From positions 1,054,001 to 1,118,000 of the forward strand of contig NZ_JBHSBU010000001.1 of the NCBI RefSeq assembly GCF_042650885.1: a stretch of DNA of 64,000 nt. Reading direction: 5' to 3'. The number at the start of each line of letters is the position of its first letter. Within the stretch, counting starts at the first letter, position 1. A program made the translations under genes and the position numbers. Of the stretch, positions 27,684 to 36,465 are shown in pieces. Source of the stretch: Chitinimonas_A lacunae. GTDB taxonomy: Bacteria; Pseudomonadota; Gammaproteobacteria; Burkholderiales; Chitinimonadaceae. The notes below the pieces were generated by a model. It did not search any database. It was not told the DNA's origin and saw only the letters and a list, made by a program, of their open reading frames with translations.

Positions 27684-28214
27684 AATTCAGATCATTCTGT
27701 TCGCGCGACTCACAGGCAGCGATGCCACGCAGCCGTTATTCGACAGAGGCTTGGGGTGTTTTTGCCTAGAATGGCCTTCCACACTGTCCACAATAATTTT
27801 TCGGAACCTCAATGATCACTGAACCGTTCTACTGGACAAATAATTCTTTAATAAATATTTCTGCAAAATTCTCTCTATACACAAGGCATAACAATGAAAA
27901 TAAGTAATTTTTTATGACAACTATAATCATCGTGGCTCCCCGCCACTCTACTGGACATCTCGGCTTTTCAACCATAAAAATCCTCACTCAATCCTTCTCA
28001 AGAAGAAAAAAACCATTCGCCTGATTTTCTTGGTTTTTTATTACTCGGATATTATCGATTGATTTCAAGTATCCGAATCTCCAATCCCATCGAAATTTGT
28101 ATGGTCCACCCGTATAGACAAGCACGGGGAAACCTCGTAGATTCCAGCGTCATGCCCGACCATCGACCGATTAATAGCTATTGAATAACTTGTCCTTATA
28201 GAGATAAGCCGCTT
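27684..28214. other. AT-rich intergenic region before the deacetylase-like gene
   Basis: About 530 bases, strikingly AT-rich from about 27820. CTACTGGACA occurs twice (near 27827 and 27955). The stretch 27855-27900 (TTTCTGCAAAATTC, then ACAAGGCATAACA) weakly matches the dispersed intergenic motif. No coding gene is supported on either strand. Confidence 0.5.
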
Positions 28215-29111
28215 ATGACATTGCAACGGATGCCCGTCTTCTTTGATCGCCGCATGGTTGTCCGTGGTGATCTGCCGTCCCCCTCGGCCCGCAAACCGGA
28301 ACAGGCCGTCGAAGCCTGGGTAAAGGCCGGTCTGGCGATCAAGGTCCAGTCTTTTGCGCCGGTAGCGCAACAGGATTTCCATCTGGCGCATCAGCCGCGC
28401 CATGTCAGCGAAATCCTCAACCTGAGCCGTCGTAACGGTTTCGATACCTTCTGTCCCGAAGTCTGCGCCACGTTGCCCTGGACCACCGGCTCGATGCTGG
28501 CCGCCGCGCGCTACGCCCTGACCCACCGCACCATTGCCTGCTCGCCCACCTCGGGCTTTCACCATGCCGGCTACGAAACAAGCTGGGGTTTCTGCACCTT
28601 CAACGGCCTGATGGTGACCGCACGCAAGCTGTTGCAGGAAGGGCTGGTACGGCGGGTAGGGATTCTCGACTGCGACCGCCACCTGGGCGATGGCACCGAA
28701 GACATCATTGCCCGCACCAGAAGCCGTCACCAGATCGTCCATTTCACCGTCCGCGCCCACTATCCCGACGAGGCGGAGGGCTTCTTCCAAGCCCTGCCCG
28801 GCATGCTGGCCACACTTGCCAGTTGTGATCTGGTGCTGTATCAGGCAGGGGCCGATGTTCATGTGGACGATCCGCTGGGTGGCTATCTCGACAGCGAACA
28901 GATGCGGCTGCGCGACCGTATGGTGCTGAGTTTCCTGGCTGAACGCGGCGTCCCGACCGCCTGGAATCTGGCCGGCGGTTATCAGGAAGAGACGCTGCCC
29001 GACGGCCGCGCCAGCCTCGACAAGGTGCTGGCGCTGCATATCGCCACCATGGAAGAGTCGCTGGCAGCCGCCCGCGGCTTCCGTCGCCGTGCCGAGGCTA
29101 TCCTGCTGTAA
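28215..29111 (+). CDS. Histone-deacetylase-superfamily protein
   Basis: A 298-residue arginase/deacetylase-fold enzyme of the class II/bacterial HDAC-like type. Active-site landmarks are present: TSGFHHAG (the His pair), WGFCTFNGLMVTARK, ILDCDRHLGDGTED (zinc ligands Asp and His), YQAGADVHVDDPLGG (third zinc-ligand Asp) and the terminal AGGY. In bacteria such enzymes act on acetylated polyamines, acetoin-pathway targets or other small amides; the substrate here is unknown. The gene is isolated, preceded by a long AT-rich spacer and without a strong RBS. Confidence 0.9.
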   Translation: MTLQRMPVFFDRRMVVRGDLPSPSARKPEQAVEAWVKAGLAIKVQSFAPVAQQDFHLAHQPRHVSEILNLSRRNGFDTFCPEVCATLPWTTGSMLAAARYALTHRTIACSPTSGFHHAGYETSWGFCTFNGLMVTARKLLQEGLVRRVGILDCDRHLGDGTEDIIARTRSRHQIVHFTVRAHYPDEAEGFFQALPGMLATLASCDLVLYQAGADVHVDDPLGGYLDSEQMRLRDRMVLSFLAERGVPTAWNLAGGYQEETLPDGRASLDKVLALHIATMEESLAAARGFRRRAEAILL

Positions 29112-29115
29112 ACGA

Positions 29116-29147
29116 CAACGGCCCGTGTCTCTCGACACGAGCCGTTG
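29116..29147. terminator. Bidirectional hairpin between convergent genes
   Basis: Stem CAACGGC-CGTGT/ACACG-GCCGTTG with one internal mismatch, between the convergent deacetylase-like and pseudouridine synthase genes. T tracts are weak. Confidence 0.5.
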
Positions 29148-29167
29148 CTGAAAACCCAGAACCTTGT

Positions 29168-30955
29168 TTAGTGCGCCCGTCCCGTCAGCGACAGGCCGGC
29201 CCACTTCAGCACCGACAGCACTTCCGTCTCGCTGAGTTCGTAGTATTGGCCACGCTTGAGACGGGGCGGCAGTTGCAGGGGGCCAAAACGCACCCGCATC
29301 AGCCGCGACACGGTCAGGTCGAAATGCTCGAACATCCGCCGCACTTCCCGGTTACGGCCTTCACGCAGAATGACGCGATACCAGTGGTTCTTGCCTTTGC
29401 CGTCGCCGCCTTGATCCTGTAGCACGTCGAAGTGGGCTTCGCCGTCGTCCAACTGAATGCCCGACAACAATTGCTGACGCTGCTCTTCGGTCAATTCACC
29501 CAGCAGACGCACGGCATACTCACGCTCGACTTCAAAACGCGGATGCATCAGCCGGTTGGCCAGTTCGCCCGAGGTCGTGAAGACCAGCAGGCCCGAGGTA
29601 TTGAAATCGAGGCGGCCCACTGCCACCCAGGCCGAACTCAGCACTTTGGGCAGCCGTTCGAAGACGGTGACACGGCCTTCCGGGTCGTCCCGGCTCACCA
29701 GCTCGCCTTCCTGCTTGTGGTACAGCACGATACGCGGCAGACGGTCGGGCCAACGGATATCGACGGGACGCCCATCAAACCGGACCATATCGCCCGGCCG
29801 TACCCGGGTACCCGGCTCGGCTACCGTGCCATTGACGCTGACCCGGCCGGCCGCCACCCATTCATCACAGTCACGCCGCGAACCGACGCCAGACAGCGCC
29901 AGGGCTTTCTGCAAGCGCAAGTCACCGATATAACGGGCCTCGACCCGCTTTTCCCGCAGTTGTTGTTCCTGTTTCTGCTGCTTTTCGCTGCCGGCACGCA
30001 GCCGCATCTTGCGGGCGCGCTCGACCGGCTGGAAACGCTCGGTATCGGCGCGGGAACGACGACCATCGTGTTCGATGCTATTGAAGCCCGGCCCCAGATT
30101 GGTGGCACCGCTCCTACCATGACGACGGGCTTGCGAGCCATAGCCTTCACCAGCTTGTTCCGACTGGCCACGACCACCGAAACCTTGACCTCCGGCCTGG
30201 CCGCGACCACGCGAACCATGGCCTTCACCAGCTTGTTCTGACCGACCACGGCCACCAAAGCCCTGACCACCGGCTTGGCCACGACCACGCGAGCCATAGC
30301 CTTCACCGCCCTGCTCGGACCGGCCACGACCGCCGAAACCTTGGCCACTGGCCTGACCACGACCACGCGAACCGTAGCCTTCACCACCTTGCTCGGACTG
30401 GCCGCGACCGCCAAAGCCTTGTCCACCGGCCTGACCACGACCACGCGAACCGTAGCCTTCACCACCTTGCTCGGACTGGCCGCGGCCGCCGAAGCCTTGG
30501 CCACCGGCCTGACCACGACCACGCGAACCGTAGCCTTCACCACCTTGCTCGGACCGGCCACGACCGCCAAAGCCTTGGCCACGACCACGCGAGCCATAGC
30601 CTTCACCACCTTGTTCGGACCGGTCGCGACCGCCGAAACCCTGACCGCCAGCACCAGTCCGGCCGCGGCCTTGCGAGCCGTAGCCCTCGCCGCCTTGCTC
30701 GGACCGGCCGCGACCGCCGAAACCCTGACCTGCCGCACCTGCTCGGCCACGCCCCTGCGAGCCGTAGCCCTCGCCGCCCTGTTCGGACCGGCCGCGACCG
30801 CCGAAGTCCTGGCCGCCTTGACCACGGCCGCCGAAACCTTGACCTCGACCTTGCGAGCCGCCGTGGCCGCCCTGCCGTCCGCCGCCCTCGCCACGGGCAC
30901 CCGTTCCTTGTCGCGGCGGGGAAGTATGGGATCTGGGCTTTCTCGGCGTGCTCAT
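29168..30955 (-). CDS. rluB: 23S rRNA pseudouridine synthase with Gly/Arg repeat tail
   Basis: A 595-residue RsuA/RluB-family pseudouridine synthase, probably modifying helix 89 of 23S rRNA (U2605 in E. coli). Residues 35-276 are a low-complexity Gly/Arg/Gln region with nine near-identical SEQGGEGYGSRGRGQ-type units. A basic linker follows, then the S4 RNA-binding domain (LQKALALSGVGSRRDCDEWV) and the catalytic domain with GRLDFNTSGLLV (Asp450) and GRNREVRRMFEHF. ATG at 30955 is preceded by AAGGAG. The tail resembles eukaryotic RGG boxes and is much longer and more regular than usual. Confidence 0.93.
   Translation of the reverse strand: MSTPRKPRSHTSPPRQGTGARGEGGGRQGGHGGSQGRGQGFGGRGQGGQDFGGRGRSEQGGEGYGSQGRGRAGAAGQGFGGRGRSEQGGEGYGSQGRGRTGAGGQGFGGRDRSEQGGEGYGSRGRGQGFGGRGRSEQGGEGYGSRGRGQAGGQGFGGRGQSEQGGEGYGSRGRGQAGGQGFGGRGQSEQGGEGYGSRGRGQASGQGFGGRGRSEQGGEGYGSRGRGQAGGQGFGGRGRSEQAGEGHGSRGRGQAGGQGFGGRGQSEQAGEGYGSQARRHGRSGATNLGPGFNSIEHDGRRSRADTERFQPVERARKMRLRAGSEKQQKQEQQLREKRVEARYIGDLRLQKALALSGVGSRRDCDEWVAAGRVSVNGTVAEPGTRVRPGDMVRFDGRPVDIRWPDRLPRIVLYHKQEGELVSRDDPEGRVTVFERLPKVLSSAWVAVGRLDFNTSGLLVFTTSGELANRLMHPRFEVEREYAVRLLGELTEEQRQQLLSGIQLDDGEAHFDVLQDQGGDGKGKNHWYRVILREGRNREVRRMFEHFDLTVSRLMRVRFGPLQLPPRLKRGQYYELSETEVLSVLKWAGLSLTGRAH
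30126..30853. repeat. Imperfect tandem repeat encoding the Gly/Arg tail
   Basis: About nine units with a period near 75 bp in the 5' part of the pseudouridine synthase gene. Unit boundaries vary slightly (GQAGGQGFGG or GRAGAAGQGFGG linkers), and the third-fourth pair is shorter. Units are more alike toward the middle, as expected for recent duplication. Confidence 0.9.
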
Positions 30956-31081
30956 GCTGAACTCCTTGTGCAATAGAAAAACGAAACGGCGGTCAGATAC
31001 CGCCGTCACGTCCTCATCGATCGATCGAATGCGCCATTATAGCCCGTCCCACCCGATCCACCGCCACAACAAACGGTGTTC

Positions 31082-31147
31082 GGCAAAAATCTAAATAATT
31101 AGGACAAATAGCTACAAGGTTTATAGCGGCATTCAAGAAAATTGGAA
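31082..31147 (+). repeat. AT-rich intergenic motif, copy E
   Basis: Contains GGACAAATAGC (31102-31112), ACAAGGTTTATAGCGGC and AAGAAAATTGGA, matching the core and right part of the dispersed motif. It lies between the pseudouridine synthase and lipase genes. Confidence 0.4.
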
Positions 31148-31172
31148 ATTTTCCCCCGGACCCGCACTGCGC

Positions 31173-32168
31173 TCAGCCTAGCGAGGCCACCCAATCGTTC
31201 CATAGATGGGTCGTATATAACACCGGCGCATGGTCGCGGATCATCGCCGGCACCGCCGCCTGCCACCAGCCGTCAGGCCCGAGCCACAACTGACCGAACG
31301 CGGCCGGGAAAGCACCGGGCAACAGGTCGAGATAGTCGCTGCGCCAACCGCCACGCGTTTCGACACCGCCCTGGCGGCCGATAAAGCGGGTTTCGCGGAT
31401 CTCGGCATAGCGATCAAGATAAGGCAGCCACAGCACATGGCGCGGCGGCACCCGCGCCACTAGATCGAGGTCATTGACCACATGATGCAGCGGCACCCCG
31501 GCAAACAGCTTCATAAACGCAGCATTGCCGACACGCGGGGCGCCAAATACATAGACCCCTTCCACTTCGGCCACCGCCCCACAGTGACAGTCGGCCGCGG
31601 TGAGCAGCGCCAGCGCACCGCCCAGACTGTGTCCGGTCAGCCAGAGTGGCTTATCGCCGTCATCGACGGCCAGCGCCGCGCGCACCTCGTCGCGCATTTC
31701 CTGGTAGGCACTGCGAAAGCCGGTATGGACCCGCCCACCGTGTTCATAGCGCGACAACATGGCGGCAGCATCGGTAAACAGCCAGTCCTGGATCGGCCCT
31801 TCGATCCACAAGCGGCTGCGCTCGGCCGTAGACACCAGGCCGCCGCCCCGGAACACCAGCAGCTTGAGATCGCGGCAGTGAAGCAAAAACCAATTACCGC
31901 CAAGCGCCCGCGTTGATCCGCATTGCACCGACTCGACGCCAAGCGGCGCAAAGCCGCGCTGTAGCGTCTCGATGGCTTCCTGATCGGGCAGATAAGCCGC
32001 CAGCGAGGTCTCGGCACACCACCAGGCCGTGCCACGCTGGTAATCGGGCGTTCGGATAAAGCGGCACAGCGCCGCCTGCTCGAAATAAGCATACCCCTCG
32101 GCAGGGGGAAACAGCGCCGACAGGGCCGTCGGTACCTGGCGCGGCAGGGGCACGGGACCAGCATTCAT
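31173..32168 (-). CDS. Class 3 lipase-family protein
   Basis: A 331-residue alpha/beta hydrolase of the lipase class 3 family. The nucleophile elbow is LTGHSLGGALALL, the acid lies in VVNDLDLVARVPP and a candidate His in MIRDHAPVLYTTHLW. There is no signal peptide, so it is probably cytoplasmic or exported by another route. The ATG at 32168 follows AAGGAGG at a suitable distance; a TTG two codons upstream is too close to the RBS. It is divergent from recA. The natural substrate is unknown. Confidence 0.9.
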   Translation of the reverse strand: MNAGPVPLPRQVPTALSALFPPAEGYAYFEQAALCRFIRTPDYQRGTAWWCAETSLAAYLPDQEAIETLQRGFAPLGVESVQCGSTRALGGNWFLLHCRDLKLLVFRGGGLVSTAERSRLWIEGPIQDWLFTDAAAMLSRYEHGGRVHTGFRSAYQEMRDEVRAALAVDDGDKPLWLTGHSLGGALALLTAADCHCGAVAEVEGVYVFGAPRVGNAAFMKLFAGVPLHHVVNDLDLVARVPPRHVLWLPYLDRYAEIRETRFIGRQGGVETRGGWRSDYLDLLPGAFPAAFGQLWLGPDGWWQAAVPAMIRDHAPVLYTTHLWNDWVASLG

Positions 32169-32538
32169 AGCCAACGCTCCTCCTTGGCAGTAAGCAGCCC
32201 CCTTTCGGACGAAACGGGAGCCTCTATATAGAAGAGGTTGTAGTCTGCCCGCTCCACCAGCGCCAAACCGCAGGCTTGCCCAGCGGGCAGGATCGGTCGT
32301 GTAAAGGGTTTACGGATCGGTTGCAGACCCGGTTTTCAGCCGTTTTTGCGCTGCTGCCAGCCGGTTTTACGGCCGTTTGTCGGGGCGCGAAAAATTCACA
32401 TCCTTGTTTAACAAGGGGTTCGCCGGTTTTTGCTGTGGGGAAGGTTTTTCGGTGAACGAATGATCACAGACCGTGTCATAATCCGTCCTGTCCACATCAA
32501 CCCACCGGGCCTGCCGGCCCGTCTTTGAGGATTCCAGC
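32169..32538. promoter_or_regulatory. Divergent lipase-recA promoter region
   Basis: About 370 bases. For recA, CATAAT (32477-32482) is a plausible -10 box with a weak TGAACG -35. I find no clear CTGT-N8-ACAG SOS box. A small dyad CCTCT/AGAGG at 32221-32237 around TATATAG lies on the lipase side. Confidence 0.45.
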
Positions 32539-33582
32539 ATGGATGAGAACAAGAGCAAGGCGCTGGCGGCAGCGCTGGCCCAGATCGAAAAGCAGTTCGG
32601 TAAAGGTTCGATCATGAAGATGGGCGAAGCCCAGATCGAGAACGATCTTCAGGTAGTCTCCACCGGCTCGCTCGGTCTCGATCTCGCCCTTGGCATCGGC
32701 GGCCTGCCTCGTGGCCGTATCGTTGAAATCTATGGTCCCGAATCGTCGGGTAAAACCACCCTCTGTCTGCATGCGGTGGCCGAAATCCAGAAACTGGGCG
32801 GTGTCGCCGCCTATATCGATGCAGAGAATGCGCTCGACCCGGTCTACGCCCAGAAACTCGGAGTCAATGTGGGCGACATGCTGATCTCCCAGCCCGACAC
32901 CGGCGAACAGGCGCTTGAAATCGCCGATATGCTGGTCCGCTCGGGTGGCGTCGATATCATCGTGATCGACTCGGTCGCCGCCTTGACGCCCAAGGCCGAA
33001 ATCGAAGGCGAGATGGGCGACAGCCACGTCGGCTTGCAGGCCCGCCTGATGTCCCAGGCCCTGCGAAAACTCACCGCCAACATCAAACGCACCAACACCC
33101 TGGTGGTCTTTATCAACCAGATCCGGATGAAGATCGGCGTGATGTTCGGCAATCCCGAAACCACCACCGGCGGCAACGCCCTCAAGTTCTATGCCTCGGT
33201 CCGGCTCGATATCCGCCGCACCGGCGCCATCAAGCGTGGCGAAGAAGTGGTCGGCAACGAGACCCGGGTCAAAGTGGTCAAGAACAAGGTCTCGCCCCCG
33301 TTCCGCGAAGCCAACTTCGACATCCTCTACGGCGAGGGCATCTCGCGCGAAGGCGAGATCGTCGAACTCGGCGTCACCCATAAAATCATCGACAAGTCAG
33401 GCGCCTGGTACGCCTACAACGGCAGCAAGATCGGCCAGGGCAAGGACAATGCACGCGAGTATCTGCGTGAGAATCCGGCCATCGCCCGCGATATCGAAGG
33501 CAAGATCCGCGCAGCCGTCGGCGTCACCATGCCGCTGCCCGGTGCCGAAGCCGAAGAAGAAGAACTGCCGGAAGACCTGTAA
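32539..33582 (+). CDS. recA: Recombinase RecA
   Basis: The central homologous-recombination and SOS coprotease protein. 347 residues, normal length. Walker A is GPESSGKTT (about residues 67-75), Walker B is VDIIVIDSVAAL, L1 and L2 loops are in GEMGDSHVGLQARLMSQALR and NPETTTGGNALKFYAS, and the acidic C-terminus is EAEEEELPEDL. The sequence is betaproteobacterial in style. recX starts on the base after the stop codon, so the two are translated from one message. Confidence 0.99.
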   Translation: MDENKSKALAAALAQIEKQFGKGSIMKMGEAQIENDLQVVSTGSLGLDLALGIGGLPRGRIVEIYGPESSGKTTLCLHAVAEIQKLGGVAAYIDAENALDPVYAQKLGVNVGDMLISQPDTGEQALEIADMLVRSGGVDIIVIDSVAALTPKAEIEGEMGDSHVGLQARLMSQALRKLTANIKRTNTLVVFINQIRMKIGVMFGNPETTTGGNALKFYASVRLDIRRTGAIKRGEEVVGNETRVKVVKNKVSPPFREANFDILYGEGISREGEIVELGVTHKIIDKSGAWYAYNGSKIGQGKDNAREYLRENPAIARDIEGKIRAAVGVTMPLPGAEAEEEELPEDL

Positions 33583-34026
33583 ATGGCCGACACGCTGCGC
33601 GACCGGGCGCTCGCCCTGCTGGCGCGGCGTGAGCACAGCCGCGCCGAGCTGCGTCGCAAGCTCGGCGGCGGCGACGAGGTCGAGTCGGTGCTCGATGAAC
33701 TCGAAGCGCGCGACTGGCTCAGCGATGCCCGCTTTGCCGCGCGCTATGTCGAGTCCTACCGTAGCCGCTTCGGCCGCCGTCGCCTCGAGTACGGCCTGCG
33801 CGAACGCGGCATCGCCGAGTCCCTGATCCACGAAGTGCTGGCCGATACCAGCGACGAGGACGGCAACCACGAACTCAGCCGCGCCCGCACCCTATGGGCC
33901 CGCAAATTTGGCAACCCGCCTGCCGATGCGCGCGAGAAGGCGCGACAGGTACGCTTTCTACAGTCGCGCGGCTTCGATTTCGATATCATTCGTCGTGTTC
34001 TGGGTGGTGAGGACGACGAGTCCTGA
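33583..34026 (+). CDS. recX: RecA regulator RecX
   Basis: A negative modulator that caps RecA filaments. 147 residues composed of three-helix repeats: ALALLARREHSRAELRRKL, then LSDARFAARYVESYRSRFGR, then a C-terminal repeat ending FDFDIIRRVLGG. The ATG follows directly on the recA stop, an arrangement that implies translational coupling. Confidence 0.96.
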   Translation: MADTLRDRALALLARREHSRAELRRKLGGGDEVESVLDELEARDWLSDARFAARYVESYRSRFGRRRLEYGLRERGIAESLIHEVLADTSDEDGNHELSRARTLWARKFGNPPADAREKARQVRFLQSRGFDFDIIRRVLGGEDDES

Positions 34027-34082
34027 GCCGCCTGCGATGCATTGGCGGCATCGACTGCCGCCTTCACGACGAGAGAGAAACG

Positions 34083-36164
34083 ATGAAGAAGGTATTAGCC
34101 ATCTCGCTGGCACTGCTTGGTACCGCCCTGCCGGTCCAGGCCAAGGAGGGTGCCGACCCTTACCAATGGCTGGAAGAAGTCAACGGTAAGAAACCGCTTG
34201 ATTGGGTCAAGCAACGCAATCACCTCACCCGTAAAACCCTCGACCACGATCCGCAGTTCACCACGCTGCGCAAAGATATTCTGACCGTGCTCGACTCCAA
34301 GGAACGCATCCCCTACGTGGCCAAGATGGGGGAGTTCTACTACAACTTCTGGACCGATGCCGACCATCCGCGTGGCATCTGGCGCCGCACCAGCGCGGCC
34401 GAATACCGCAAGGCCAACCCCAAATGGGAAACCGTGCTCGATGTCGATGCATTGGGCCGCAATGAGAAAACCAACTGGGTCTACAAGGGCGCCAATTGCC
34501 GCTACCCGGTGTACGACCGCTGTCTGGTCAAGCTGTCGCGCGGCGGCGCCGATGCCTCGATCGTGCGCGAGTTCGATCTGGCCAGTAAATCATTTGTCAA
34601 AGACGGCTTCCAATTGCCCGAAGCCAAGAGCCGGGTCGAGTGGATCGACCGCGATGCCATCTATGTCGGCACCGATTTCGGCAGCGGCAGCATGACCGAT
34701 TCGGGCTATCCGCGTCAGGTCAAGCACTGGCAGCGCGGCACGCCGCTTGGCGAGGCCAAGCTGGTATTCGAGGGCCAGGCCAAAGACCTGTCGGTCGATG
34801 CCAATGTCTGGCACACCAACGGCCGTCGCTACGAACTGATCAACTACACCCACGCCTACTACAACAGCGAATATCTGCTCAACGAAGCCGGCAAGCTGCA
34901 CAAGATCGATGTGCCCCTGCATGCCGAGATCGGCTTCTTCGGCGAGCAGATGCTGGTGCAACTGCGCGAGTCGTGGACCGTCGCCGACAAGACCTGGCCC
35001 GGCGGCAGCCTGCTGGCCATCGATTTCGCCGCCTTCCGTGAAGGCAAGCGCGACTTCGTGGCGCTGTTCGAGCCGCGTGATCAGGTGGCGCTGTCGGGTT
35101 ATACCGCGACCAAGAATTTCCTGATCATCGAAACGCTCGACAACGTCAAGAGCCGGTTGACCGAATGGAAATTCGCCGATGGCCGCTGGAGTTCGCGTGC
35201 GATCGACGCCCCGACCTTTGGCTCGCTGGGTGTGCAGCCGGTCGACAGCGACCTGAGCGACGACTATTTCCTCACCCATACCGACTTCCTGACCCCGGCC
35301 TCGCTCTACCAGGCCCAGGCAGGCAACGACAAGCGTGAGCTGCTCAAGCGCAATCCGGCCTTCTTCAACAGCACCGACCTCGAAATCGGCCAGAACCAGG
35401 CTGTGTCGCGCGACGGCACCAAAGTGCCCTACTTCATCGTGCGGCGCAAAGACCTCAAGCTCGACGGCAGCACCCCCACCCTGCTCTATGGCTATGGCGG
35501 CTTTGAAATCTCGCTGACGCCGTGGTACAGCGCCGGCGCCGGCAAGGGTTGGCTCGAAAAGGGCGGCGTCTATGTGGTGGCCAATATCCGGGGCGGCGGC
35601 GAATTCGGGCCGGCCTGGCACCAGGCAGCCAAGAAGGAGAACCGCCAGAAAGCCTACGACGACTTTATCGCCGTGGCCGAAGATCTGATCGCCCGCAAGA
35701 TCACCAGCCCGAAGAAGCTGGCGGCCATGGGCGGCAGCAATGGCGGTCTGCTCGCCGGTGTGATGCTGACCCAGCGCCCCGAACTGTTCGGTGCCGTGCT
35801 GTCCTCGGTGCCGCTGCTCGATATGCAGCGCTACAACAAGCTGCTTGCCGGTGCCTCCTGGATGGGCGAATACGGCGACCCCGACGATCCCAAGCAGTGG
35901 GACTTCATCCAGCGTTATTCGCCCTACCATAACGTCAAGCCCGGGGTGAACTATCCCAAGGTGCTGTTCACCACCTCGACCCGCGACGACCGCGTCCACC
36001 CGGGCCATGCCCGCAAAATGGTCGCCAAGATGCTCGACCAGGGCCACAAGAACGTCTGGTATTACGAAAATATCGAAGGCGGCCATGCCGGCGCTGCCGA
36101 TAACCGCCAGCGGGCCGATCTACAGGCGCTTGAGTACACCTTCCTGTGGAAGATGCTCAATTAA
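34083..36164 (+). CDS. Prolyl oligopeptidase (S9A), secreted
   Basis: A 693-residue serine peptidase cleaving after proline in short peptides. The signal peptide is MKKVLAISLALLGTALPVQA. The N-terminal beta-propeller (about 80-420) precedes the alpha/beta-hydrolase domain with nucleophile GGSNGG (near 557), Asp in TSTRDDRVHP and His in IEGGHAGA. GGVYVVANIRGGGEFGPAWHQ is highly characteristic. AAGAG-like RBS before ATG; it lies 56 bases after recX and ends at a strong terminator. Likely periplasmic. Confidence 0.95.
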   Translation: MKKVLAISLALLGTALPVQAKEGADPYQWLEEVNGKKPLDWVKQRNHLTRKTLDHDPQFTTLRKDILTVLDSKERIPYVAKMGEFYYNFWTDADHPRGIWRRTSAAEYRKANPKWETVLDVDALGRNEKTNWVYKGANCRYPVYDRCLVKLSRGGADASIVREFDLASKSFVKDGFQLPEAKSRVEWIDRDAIYVGTDFGSGSMTDSGYPRQVKHWQRGTPLGEAKLVFEGQAKDLSVDANVWHTNGRRYELINYTHAYYNSEYLLNEAGKLHKIDVPLHAEIGFFGEQMLVQLRESWTVADKTWPGGSLLAIDFAAFREGKRDFVALFEPRDQVALSGYTATKNFLIIETLDNVKSRLTEWKFADGRWSSRAIDAPTFGSLGVQPVDSDLSDDYFLTHTDFLTPASLYQAQAGNDKRELLKRNPAFFNSTDLEIGQNQAVSRDGTKVPYFIVRRKDLKLDGSTPTLLYGYGGFEISLTPWYSAGAGKGWLEKGGVYVVANIRGGGEFGPAWHQAAKKENRQKAYDDFIAVAEDLIARKITSPKKLAAMGGSNGGLLAGVMLTQRPELFGAVLSSVPLLDMQRYNKLLAGASWMGEYGDPDDPKQWDFIQRYSPYHNVKPGVNYPKVLFTTSTRDDRVHPGHARKMVAKMLDQGHKNVWYYENIEGGHAGAADNRQRADLQALEYTFLWKMLN

Positions 36165-36189
36165 GCACCTGCCCAGAGCAATCATCGGA

Positions 36190-36220
36190 CGGACTCTCCA
36201 CGGAGAGTCCGTTTTTATTT
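36190..36220 (+). terminator. Terminator of the prolyl oligopeptidase gene
   Basis: Stem CGGACTCT/AGAGTCCG with a 6-base loop, followed by T5 and AT-rich sequence. Confidence 0.9.
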
Positions 36221-36221
36221 A

Positions 36222-36282
36222 TATATAGCCACATAGTTCATTATATCTTGCACAATTTTTGCAAAATATTTGTTTTTAAACA
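36222..36282 (-). repeat. AT-rich intergenic motif, copy F
   Basis: On the minus strand GCAAAAATTGT is followed by GCAAGATATAATG, resembling the motif core. On the plus strand it resembles copy G (CATAG, then TTGCACAATTTTT). It begins right after the oligopeptidase terminator and lies upstream of the REC-GGDEF-EAL gene. Confidence 0.35.
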
Positions 36283-36465
36283 CCCCCCCACTTCCTGCTG
36301 CCCGTCGGACCGCCCACTAGCGTGCTCAGCACCAAGCGGTGCCGACCGGATCATCGGTCATCGTCCGCGTTCACCCATCGTCGCTACCGGCTGGCGGAGG
36401 CACGCACGAGCGTCTTTAATGGGCTAAGCGGTTGTCAGACCGCCGCTTCCAAGGACTGCCCGCCG

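Noticed and set aside
30275..30976. Thr/Ala-rich repeat protein on the plus strand
   Set aside because: It is the complement of the Gly/Arg repeat in the pseudouridine synthase gene; it has no RBS and no start context.
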